DNA from: Thermococci archaeon
GTDB lineage: Archaea; Hadarchaeota; B88-G9
DNA: 5,366 nucleotides
Reading direction: 5' to 3'
Assembly: GCA_003660555.1 (NCBI GenBank)
Contig: QMUK01000078.1
Coordinates: forward strand, 1-5,366
Part shown: in pieces, positions 1-5,127 of the stretch
How the letters are laid out: every line of letters starts with the position of its first letter
Numbering within the stretch: the stretch's first letter is position 1
Position numbers and translations under genes: made by a program
Notes under the pieces: generated by a model
The model's input: only the letters and a program-made list of their open reading frames with translations
Database searches by the model: none
What the model was told of the DNA's origin: nothing

Positions 1-1
1 A

Positions 2-775
2 ATTCTAGGCAAGATATTTGGTCTTCCTCCAGAATTAGTGATTCCTGCATTTCTAGTAGTTCCAGGAGCAATTTTCCTATCGTATTCTGCCAGAAAAGAG
101 TATTTTTATGCCTTGTTCATTCTCGGATTCGTCTTTCTTTTTGGAATTGGATATAGAACCCCAGTAGTTGCTTTGATAATTGGGGGACTAGTGTTGGGCT
201 ATAAAAGGGTATTCTCCACTACAGTGGCAATACTCAGTTCACTAGCCCTAATCTCCTACGTGGTGCTTTACGGATGGTTTAAGGCAGTAATGGTCGGATG
301 GAGGGGGTTTTCGCCACTTTCTCTAGCTCTAGAGAGGATGAAATTCACATCCCACGTGTTTGACTACATAGTGTCTATTTCTTACCCTTGGGGACTTACA
401 AGGGGGGACTTACTTCTTTCGATCTTTCCTGGCCCAGGAATTGGGCCAAGGACCATGATATCCAATGTTTTCGGGGGAAGACCAGAAGCTACAATAACTT
501 CCACAATATTCGGTCCTCCAATGTTAGATTTCGGAGTATTGGGTGTAGTGGTGTTTTCATTTCTAATTGGATTCTCTCTTTCAATTTCGTTGAAGTGTAA
601 GCCTCTGTATGCTCTTCTCCTAGGGTATTTGCTTCCAGGAATAGAAACAGGGATAGTAGACTTCCTGATAATCACTTATTTTCTACTCCCACTGCTAATT
701 GCCTTCAGTCTTGAAAAAACTAGTTACTCCCTCCCCAGGAACAATAACCACGTCTCCTTCAATAGGAACTCTTGA
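2..775 (+). CDS. Multipass membrane protein, oligosaccharide repeat-unit polymerase-like (5' partial)
   Basis: The frame is open from the first bases of the window, so the N-terminus is missing; the GTG at 38 is internal to the open frame and need not be the start. The visible 257 residues are strongly hydrophobic. About four membrane segments come first, then a loop of roughly 80-90 residues rich in Gly/Pro/Arg (containing PGPGIGPRT and GGRPEATITST), then about three more segments. The tail is short and polar. A long extracytoplasmic loop between membrane bundles, followed by a motif like FGPPMLDFGVLG, resembles Wzy/O-antigen or oligosaccharide repeat-unit polymerases, which join lipid-linked glycan units outside the membrane. 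That would fit S-layer or surface glycan synthesis. This is family resemblance by eye, not a confirmed match; another multipass membrane protein is possible. The last 81 bases overlap the 3' end of the convergent minus-strand gene. Confidence 0.6.
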   Translation: MLGKIFGLPPELVIPAFLVVPGAIFLSYSARKEYFYALFILGFVFLFGIGYRTPVVALIIGGLVLGYKRVFSTTVAILSSLALISYVVLYGWFKAVMVGWRGFSPLSLALERMKFTSHVFDYIVSISYPWGLTRGDLLLSIFPGPGIGPRTMISNVFGGRPEATITSTIFGPPMLDFGVLGVVVFSFLIGFSLSISLKCKPLYALLLGYLLPGIETGIVDFLIITYFLLPLLIAFSLEKTSYSLPRNNNHVSFNRNS

Positions 776-1459
776 ATGCCTGTATACGTATATTTCCAAG
801 GTCGAGACTTCCTCTATTCCAAGTTCTTCGGCTATTAGGTTCATAGCCATTTCAAGGGAATTGGGTGTAGCTTTGTTCACGTTCAGATAAACTCCCCTGT
901 TGTCTCTTATTGTCATGACTATTCCTCTAGTCCCAGAGTAATCTCCCTCCATTTCCGATACGTATTTCGATATTAGAATTGGGCTAGTCTCGTTTTTGGT
1001 AGTAATTCCAATCTCTGTGGATAAATAACAATATTCAACGCCTTCTAGATTGCATATCTCTCTTAACTTAGATATCAAATTTTCTATTTCTGCTCCCTTG
1101 TAATTTCCCGGAGGTACTTTCTCTATAGATATGTAGTATTTCAGGGGAGTTATCTCAACTCTATAAGCAGATAAATGGACGTTTGGATTGAACCTTATTC
1201 CTACAGTGTATTGGATCCCATCATCGTCCATGACCCTGAGGGTGCCTCCTATTGCTCCTATTGCTATGCCTTCAATCTGTCTAGTCTTTCCAGATGAGTT
1301 TTCGAATCCGAATGCTCTCACGTAAACTGTGTATCCTTGACCCTCTAGCTCTACGTATTTCTTAGCTGCCTCTATACTTACCTCATATGCGAACTTCGTT
1401 TTAATCGGCGTAGTTAGTAGAAGCACTACTAAAACAAAAAGAGGTGCCTTGTTACTCAT
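695..1459 (-). CDS. Exported protein of unknown family
   Basis: This 254-residue protein starts with ATG. The N-terminus looks like a Sec signal peptide: K4, a hydrophobic core of about residues 5-17, and a plausible cleavage after A24 (KTKFA/YEV). The rest is soluble-looking, alternating predicted beta strands and helices with no second membrane segment, so it is probably secreted or held outside the membrane. The mature part has only two cysteines, C136 and C144, which could form a disulfide. It also has two N-glycosylation sequons (N54-S-S and N156-E-T), fitting an archaeal surface protein. I do not recognise the family and propose no function. Its ATG lies inside the 3' end of the HIT gene (8-nt overlap, ATGAGTAA), so translation is probably coupled to that gene. 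Its 3' end runs 81 bases into the convergent membrane-protein gene. Confidence 0.85.
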   Translation of the reverse strand: MSNKAPLFVLVVLLLTTPIKTKFAYEVSIEAAKKYVELEGQGYTVYVRAFGFENSSGKTRQIEGIAIGAIGGTLRVMDDDGIQYTVGIRFNPNVHLSAYRVEITPLKYYISIEKVPPGNYKGAEIENLISKLREICNLEGVEYCYLSTEIGITTKNETSPILISKYVSEMEGDYSGTRGIVMTIRDNRGVYLNVNKATPNSLEMAMNLIAEELGIEEVSTLEIYVYRHSRVPIEGDVVIVPGEGVTSFFKTEGN

Positions 1460-1976
1460 GATTATCCTTCCTCTCTTTCTTTAGCTGATCCAGCTTAGAT
1501 TTGAGTTTATCATAGGTCTCCTCTAGGGCCTCGGGTATGACCTTCACGTCTGCCAAAACGGGCATGAAATTGGTGTCCCCGTTCCACCTAGGGACTACGT
1601 GGATGTGAATGTGGTCCTCTAGACCTGCTCCTGCTGCTCTTCCTATGTTTATTCCTATGTTGAACCCATCTGGACTCATCTCCTTTTCTATTACTTGTAT
1701 AGCCACTTTGATTAAGTCCCACATCTCCAAGATTTCTTCTCTAGTCAGCTCCCCTATTTCGGACACATGTCTATAAGGCGCTACCATGAGGTGTCCAGGA
1801 TTATATGGGAAGGAATTCATTATTATGAAGGATTTAGTTGCTCTCAGTAGTATCTTGTTCTCTTTATCTTTTTCTTTGTCCTGTCTTGGGAATTCACAAA
1901 GGAAACATTCCTTTCTCGATTCTTCCTTTGCTATTTCTATGTATTTTATTCTCCAAGGCGCCCATATTCTTCTCAA
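1452..1976 (-). CDS. HIT family protein (zinc-type; Ap4A phosphorylase/hydrolase-like)
   Basis: This is a histidine triad nucleotide-binding protein, a cytosolic family that hydrolyses or transfers nucleotidyl groups (AMP esters, Ap4A and related dinucleotides). The N-terminal RIWAPWR-KYI is typical of the Ap4A phosphorylase-like HIT branch. A CFLC pair follows, then NSFPYNPGHLMVAPYRHV, and finally the triad HIHIHVVPRW. In family terms the middle triad histidine is the nucleophile. The two cysteines, the RHV histidine and the first triad histidine probably bind zinc. The C-terminal 30 residues are a charged helix rich in Lys/Glu. I favour the TTG start at 1976 because AGGTG sits 6 nt upstream; a GTG at 1985 would add three residues but has no SD. 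The first gene of a two-gene unit, it overlaps the exported-protein gene by 8 nt. The substrate cannot be fixed from sequence. Confidence 0.93.
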   Translation of the reverse strand: MRRIWAPWRIKYIEIAKEESRKECFLCEFPRQDKEKDKENKILLRATKSFIIMNSFPYNPGHLMVAPYRHVSEIGELTREEILEMWDLIKVAIQVIEKEMSPDGFNIGINIGRAAGAGLEDHIHIHVVPRWNGDTNFMPVLADVKVIPEALEETYDKLKSKLDQLKKERKDNHE

Positions 1977-2013
1977 GAGTAACACCTACTTGCTGAGTGA
2001 TGTGCTCCCCCCT

Positions 2014-2028
2014 ATTATATAATAAATA
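2014..2028 (-). promoter_or_regulatory. TATA element for the HIT/exported-protein unit
   Basis: On the minus strand a run reading TATTTATTATATAAT lies directly downstream of the PHP stop codon. An archaeal TATA centred near 2019 predicts transcription start around 1992. That leaves a short leader of about 16 nt carrying AGGTG before the TTG start at 1976. The spacing and the A/T purity support an independent promoter. The BRE match is poor, and a G6 run (minus strand, 2012-2007) follows the TATA. Confidence 0.55.
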
Positions 2029-2032
2029 GGTT

Positions 2033-2746
2033 TTACCTTACGCCCAGTAACAGCTCGTTTGGAATCACTTTTCTGATTGAACTGAGTAGATGTACTATTG
2101 GAGGAGAGAGTTTTCCACTAAATCCGATTTTCCTTTTTCTCATTTCGTCTAGTAAGTCCAGGCTCATACTAGTGACATAAGCATTTCCCAATTCGAAGGG
2201 GAAGTGGGCATCGCTACCAGCGGTCATCAGTTTCTTCCTAGAGTTCTCACGGTATGCGGAAATGGCCTCTATATTTGGTTTTAAGCTGAGACATCTTGAA
2301 TTGAATACTTCTATCCCATCTAATTCATTATAGAGAGATGCTACGCTACTTCTATGTGTGTCAAATGGGTGTGGAGCTATTGCTATTCCATCTTGATCTC
2401 TTATCTCGTCTATTACTTCATTAAACTCTCTAGACTTCACTTCTTCCTGAATAAATAGTGCTAGTACTTCTCCCTTATTGGTTCGTATCTCTTCTCCAAT
2501 TACCAATAGGAGGTCTGTTGATTTCCTATCTATTATCTTTTTCAGAGCAAATGCTCCTTTTATCTCGTTATGATCCGTAATAGCTATCCCATTTAGCCCT
2601 TTCCTAATAACGATTTTTGGTATTTCACTCGGTTTGATCAAAGCGTCTTTAGAATAAATCGTGTGGACGTGTAAGTCAAATTTATAGTAATCTCCAGCAG
2701 TATGGTGCTTTTCTTCACTATTAATTTGTGCATGTCTCTTATTCAA
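2033..2746 (-). CDS. PHP-domain metal-dependent phosphoesterase
   Basis: This 237-residue protein has the full set of PHP motifs, characteristic of metal-dependent phosphoesterases with a distorted TIM barrel. They are DLHVHT (residues 24-29), S32/D34, AITDHN (55-60), GEE (84-86), APHPF (124-128), FNSR (148-151) and GSDAHF (177-182). The conserved His, Asp and Glu residues are the expected ligands of a two- or three-metal site, so it should be active. The C-terminal part from GSDAH onward fits the PHP-associated C-terminal region. Substrates in this family range from phosphate esters of amino-acid and nucleotide metabolism to DNA ends, so the substrate is open. No ATG precedes the first motif. 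The TTG at 2746 is chosen because AGGAGG lies 10 nt upstream. It leaves an 18-20 residue hydrophilic extension before DLHVHT. It lies 130 nt downstream of the initiator gene, in the same direction, with no terminator visible between them. Confidence 0.93.
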   Translation of the reverse strand: MNKRHAQINSEEKHHTAGDYYKFDLHVHTIYSKDALIKPSEIPKIVIRKGLNGIAITDHNEIKGAFALKKIIDRKSTDLLLVIGEEIRTNKGEVLALFIQEEVKSREFNEVIDEIRDQDGIAIAPHPFDTHRSSVASLYNELDGIEVFNSRCLSLKPNIEAISAYRENSRKKLMTAGSDAHFPFELGNAYVTSMSLDLLDEMRKRKIGFSGKLSPPIVHLLSSIRKVIPNELLLGVR

Positions 2747-2754
2747 CTGAGTTA

Positions 2755-2762
2755 TCCCTCCT
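2755..2762 (-). promoter_or_regulatory. Ribosome binding site deciding the TTG start of the PHP gene
   Basis: On the minus strand AGGAGGGA contains the perfect core AGGAGG complementary to the 16S rRNA tail, 10 nt before the TTG at 2746. There is no ATG or GTG alternative before the DLHVHT motif, so this site decides the start. Confidence 0.7.
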
Positions 2763-2791
2763 GGCGGCTTGTAGTGAATTGCCTAGATGGG

Positions 2792-2806
2792 GTAAACGAT
2801 ATATAT
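2792..2806 (+). promoter_or_regulatory. BRE + TATA promoter, plus-strand reading (possibly bidirectional)
   Basis: GTAAAC at 2792-2797 matches five of six positions of the archaeal BRE pattern (R-N-W-A-A-W). It is followed by the TATA-like ATATATAT at 2799-2806. Usual archaeal spacing predicts transcription start around 2825-2830, exactly where the first hairpin of the GC-rich element begins. The core GATATATATC (2798-2807) is a perfect palindrome, so TBP could also bind it in the minus orientation and serve the PHP gene (start near 2775). The BRE is good only on the plus side. Confidence 0.5.
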
Positions 2807-2824
2807 CTGGAGGTCCGACCTATC

Positions 2825-2878
2825 GGCAGAGGGGTGCCAGGGGTAGCCGGGCTGTGTCTGGCTACTCCACAATTTTTT
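2825..2878 (+). ncRNA. Candidate small structured RNA of unknown class
   Basis: A GC-rich island stands out in A/T-richer surroundings between two minus-strand genes. It has two consecutive hairpins. The first is GGCA (2825-2828) pairing with TGCC (2835-2838) across a GAGGGG loop. The second has 13 base pairs, 2840-2852 with 2856-2868, and a UGU triloop. Three pairs of the second stem are G-U, which hold only in plus-strand RNA; the minus-strand transcript would have A-C mismatches, so the strand is well determined. A BRE/TATA lies at the right distance upstream and TTTTTT (2873-2878) ends the element. I tested it by eye as a tRNA, a C/D guide and an H/ACA guide (an ACA follows the stem) and none fits. 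It could instead be a terminator with no separate RNA. The class is unknown. Confidence 0.45.
2840..2878 (+). terminator. Hairpin plus T6, intrinsic-terminator-like
   Basis: The 13-bp stem (2840-2852/2856-2868, loop TGT) is followed by ACAA and then TTTTTT at 2873-2878. Archaeal RNA polymerase stops mainly at U-runs, so the T6 is the functional part and the stem may be the body of the RNA. The T-run exists only on the plus strand. It ends inside the complement of the orc1/cdc6 stop codon (2877-2879). Confidence 0.5.
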
Positions 2879-3959
2879 AGAGCATATCTAGATATTCCCT
2901 TACTTTTTCCTTGGGAAACCTGAGATACACTTCCCTAGCCCTAGTAGACCCTGGGAGAGGCCTTAACTCTACGAGTCTATACCACTCTAGTCTCTGCAGT
3001 AGTTTCCTAAAGTGTTGAGGAGTTCTGCTAACTTCCTCGGAGAATAGCTCATACAGCTCTGGAGTAGATATTCCCTCCTCACTTTCAGCTATTTTCCTTA
3101 GAAGAGTTCTCTCCTCCTCATCCAAGCTATGTAGGAGTATCTTCATGCTGATGTACTTCGCCTCCTTGAATGCTTCCTTTATCTCTCTGGTTCCTACCCT
3201 CTCTTTTCCTCTGTTCTCTGCTATTATTCCTGCTCTTCTGAGAATTTCAAGTCCGACTCTTACGTCTCTATTTTCATTGTACGAATAATGAGATGCTAAT
3301 CTAATAGCTTCGTCTTCAATCTTTCCAGGTAGGAACGCCTCTCTCGCTCTATTCCTGAGTATCTCAGTTATCTCCTCTAGTTCGTATGGTGGAAAGTATA
3401 TTTCTCTACCCATGTAGCTCCTCAATCTCGGGTCTAGATCTTTTGGAGCAGTTGCTTCATTCATTATGCATATTATTCCAATTTTAGCTTCCTCTTCGAA
3501 CTCGTTGAATCTCAAGAAATTATATAAGATTTCCTCTCCGTTCTTAGTCCTTAGGAGTGCATCTATCTCATCCAATGCTAGTATCACACCAATGTCCTTA
3601 GCCCATTCTCCTATTGCTGACAAGTATTTCTCCCTAGATGCCTTTGGCGGTCTTCTCCCTGTTATGGACCTCACCACTTCAGAGAGAAGCTGAGAGGGAG
3701 ATGGATGGAAGAAACAATTCACATAGGCAGTTTTTACTTCTCCCACTTCTTCCTCTGCTATTCTCTTAAATAGGAACTTAACACCTCCTGTTTTCCCTGT
3801 AGAAGTTGGACCTATGCATAGACAGTTAAATGGTCTTCTTCCAGTGAATATGGGTCTCACTGAGTCAGAGATTTCTCTGAGTTGCCCTTCTCTATGAACA
3901 AACTTCTCTGGAACGTATTCGAATGTGAGCGCTTCCTCTCTCTTGAAGACCTCACTCAC
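2877..3959 (-). CDS. Orc1/Cdc6-family replication initiator (AAA+ ATPase)
   Basis: This is an origin-binding AAA+ ATPase that marks replication origins and helps load the MCM helicase. Counting from the ATG at 4013, it shows the family entry YVPEKFVHRE (33-42), Walker A GPTSTGKT (68-75), Walker B LALDEID (145-151), sensor-1 N185, the DLDPRLRS arginine-finger region (192-199) and a sensor-2 region NRDVR (248-252). The canonical sensor-2 motif is GDxR; here the Gly is replaced but Asp and Arg remain. A C-terminal winged-helix domain (about 295-378) completes the normal architecture. I prefer the GTG at 3959 (360 residues). A BRE/TATA lies within the first codons read from 4013, that ATG has no SD, and starting at SEVFKREEAL matches the usual family N-terminus. 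The alternative is ATG 4013, 378 residues. It diverges from the pheS operon. Initiator versus regulatory paralogue cannot be told. Confidence 0.93.
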   Translation of the reverse strand: MSEVFKREEALTFEYVPEKFVHREGQLREISDSVRPIFTGRRPFNCLCIGPTSTGKTGGVKFLFKRIAEEEVGEVKTAYVNCFFHPSPSQLLSEVVRSITGRRPPKASREKYLSAIGEWAKDIGVILALDEIDALLRTKNGEEILYNFLRFNEFEEEAKIGIICIMNEATAPKDLDPRLRSYMGREIYFPPYELEEITEILRNRAREAFLPGKIEDEAIRLASHYSYNENRDVRVGLEILRRAGIIAENRGKERVGTREIKEAFKEAKYISMKILLHSLDEEERTLLRKIAESEEGISTPELYELFSEEVSRTPQHFRKLLQRLEWYRLVELRPLPGSTRAREVYLRFPKEKVREYLDML

Positions 3960-3993
3960 GTATTTCCCTGGAGTCCAAAAGGAAACGGTAGTA

Positions 3994-4007
3994 TAGATAA
4001 ACTTATT
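3994..4007 (-). promoter_or_regulatory. BRE + TATA promoter of the orc1/cdc6 gene
   Basis: Read on the minus strand, AATAAG (4007-4002, five of six BRE positions) is followed by TTTATCTA (4001-3994). The predicted transcription start is about 3970, leaving a leader of about 11 nt before the GTG at 3959. The weak SD AGGGA lies in that leader. If translation began at ATG 4013 this promoter would be inside the coding sequence. Confidence 0.5.
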
Positions 4008-4010
4008 TAT
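3997..4010 (+). promoter_or_regulatory. BRE + TATA promoter of the pheS operon
   Basis: ATAAAC (3997-4002, five of six BRE positions) is followed by TTATTTAT (4003-4010). The predicted transcription start is about 4033. That gives either a nearly leaderless GTG at 4035 or a short leader with AGGTG before the TTG at 4044. It interleaves with the orc1/cdc6 promoter on the other strand. Confidence 0.5.
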
Positions 4011-4043
4011 CATGTTAGAGTTGACGTGGGGTAGGTGTGTTGG

Positions 4044-4553
4044 TTGAAGGACTCGGGACTCCTGATTTCCATCAGAGACGACGTCTTTACACTCTTGATA
4101 GATGGGAAACTAAGAGAAGTAACACTAGATGACGATAGCTTGAGGTTCCTTAGGTATATTGTCTTTGAAGAACTGTTGTCCGAGGGACATAATGAATTCC
4201 ATCTTTCGACTTTATTTTTCTCGAGAAATTTAGATGAAGATGACCTTAAACTCTTCGAAGAGAGAATGAAAGTTTACGGAAGAGAAGTTCCGATCGAAGT
4301 ACATCTAATTACGTCAGGAAAGGAAGGAAGGGTTTTAGTTAGGATAGAAGAGAAAATTTCTTACGAAGAATTCTGTGCCTTGGAGAATCTGCTTTCAAAA
4401 AAGATCGAAAAAATTCTAGAAGAAGGTAAAAAACATTTGGAAAGTCGTTATCGTGCAAAAATACTTGGGTCCTCAATAGAAAATCACATAGTGAAACTTT
4501 ACCCACTCATAGGCAGATCCGTGAAATTAGAGAGGGTGTCTGAGATTGGTTGA
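4044..4553 (+). CDS. Hypothetical protein, first gene of the pheS operon
   Basis: I do not recognise this protein (169 residues from TTG 4044, or 172 from GTG 4035). It is charged and soluble, with no signal peptide or membrane segment. The N-terminal half looks alpha/beta (GLLISIRDDVFTLLIDGKL, then a helix around FLRYIVFEELL). A beta pair follows (VPIEVHLITSG, GRVLVRIEE). A long amphipathic helix rich in Glu/Lys runs from ISYEEFCALENLL through KKHLESRYR. The short C-terminal part ends VKLERVSEIG. TTG 4044 is preferred because AGGTG (4033-4037) sits 6 nt upstream, the same arrangement as the HIT gene. It is transcribed away from orc1/cdc6 and overlaps the next gene by 8 nt, so translation coupling is likely. 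Its place before pheS suggests, weakly, a role in information processing. Confidence 0.75.
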   Translation: MKDSGLLISIRDDVFTLLIDGKLREVTLDDDSLRFLRYIVFEELLSEGHNEFHLSTLFFSRNLDEDDLKLFEERMKVYGREVPIEVHLITSGKEGRVLVRIEEKISYEEFCALENLLSKKIEKILEEGKKHLESRYRAKILGSSIENHIVKLYPLIGRSVKLERVSEIG

Positions 4554-5127
4554 GGTAATGTTTTCAATTGAGTTCGAGAGTGCCTTGCCTTGGAAGAGAT
4601 ATTTCGTATCAGAATTAGGGACGATCTTCAGAGAATTGTTCATAGTTGGTGTAGCACTATCTGGAAAGTGTGTTTCTGACCCAGCAGGAGTTTTCCATCT
4701 GACTTCTGAGTTGAATTTGCCTCGAGGAAAAGTTGTCTCGATATTAGGCAAGGTTGTGAGAAGAGGTGGGATTAATCTAATAGAGCCCGTCGAAGTCCAT
4801 TTGGTCGGTACGTCCTCCTATGCGTCTTGGTGTCTAGAGACTCTAAGGCAAACAGTTAAAAGGATAAAGAGGGTTGAGGAGAGCGACCCAATTGGGGGTG
4901 CATGGGAAGAGATAGAGAGGAACAAGTACTTGAGACTAATTCGAGATTTGATGTCTTGGAGGATCACGGATGGAAATACGTGGAATAGAAAGGAAATTAC
5001 TCTACGAATTGAAGTCACTCAAGGTAGCGGAATTAGAGCAGTTGTCAAAGGCATTGAACGAGGACATAGCGTCAGTGATGAGAGCTTCCAAAGAATTAGA
5101 GAACAAAGGATTAGTGAAATTGCGTGA
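4546..5127 (+). CDS. Hypothetical protein overlapping the start of pheS
   Basis: I do not recognise this 193-residue protein. It has no signal peptide or clear membrane segment. A hydrophobic helix (SELGTIFRELFIVGVALSG) is followed by a Leu/Pro/Gly region with LNLPRGKVVSILGKVVRRGG, a strand VEVHLVG, and basic helices around LRQTVKRIKRVEES and EEIERNKYLRLIRDLMSW. The TTG at 4546 has GAGGGTG 7 nt upstream (4532-4538) and overlaps the previous stop by 8 nt; ATG 4558 is the alternative. The oddity is the 3' end: the frame runs 158 bases past the pheS start, so the last 52 residues are encoded by sequence that also encodes pheS in another frame. A frameshift, real or a sequencing error, around 4878-4970 would instead end it at 4951 or 4988. 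The body to about residue 145 is the safer part. Confidence 0.65.
   Translation: MVEVMFSIEFESALPWKRYFVSELGTIFRELFIVGVALSGKCVSDPAGVFHLTSELNLPRGKVVSILGKVVRRGGINLIEPVEVHLVGTSSYASWCLETLRQTVKRIKRVEESDPIGGAWEEIERNKYLRLIRDLMSWRITDGNTWNRKEITLRIEVTQGSGIRAVVKGIERGHSVSDESFQRIREQRISEIA
4958..4966 (+). promoter_or_regulatory. Ribosome binding site of pheS
   Basis: GGAGGATCA contains a perfect GGAGG core (4958-4962) with 7 nt to the ATG at 4970. It is the strongest plus-strand SD in the window and fixes the pheS start, even though it lies inside the upstream reading frame. Confidence 0.8.

Noticed and set aside
1-5. Window begins with AATTC and holds GGATCC near its end, suggesting cloning borders
   Set aside because: Short restriction-site matches at the edges are expected by chance, and there is no vector sequence. 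This may reflect a clone end but cannot be supported.
430-448. Inverted repeat TGGCCCA/TGGGCCA with a 5-nt loop
   Set aside because: It lies inside the membrane-protein coding sequence at a Pro-Gly-rich stretch (PGPGIGP), so it is most simply explained by codon content. It has no T-run or promoter nearby.
2809-2872. tRNA, C/D-box or H/ACA guide RNA in the GC-rich island
   Set aside because: There is no T-loop or acceptor stem and no C/D boxes. The ACA at 2869-2871 follows a continuous stem without a guide pocket, and the distance rule for H/ACA guides is not met.
2747-2876. Replication origin beside orc1/cdc6
   Set aside because: Archaeal origins often lie next to this gene, and the gap has G-rich stretches. 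I could find no repeated ORB or mini-ORB element in inverted orientation and no long A/T-rich unwinding tract. The divergent side is only about 30-85 bp. A GC-skew plot of the whole genome would decide.
2702-2923. Plus-strand open frame of 73 codons across the gap
   Set aside because: It spans the ends of two well-supported minus-strand genes, has no SD and encodes nothing recognisable; it is a shadow frame crossing the candidate RNA.
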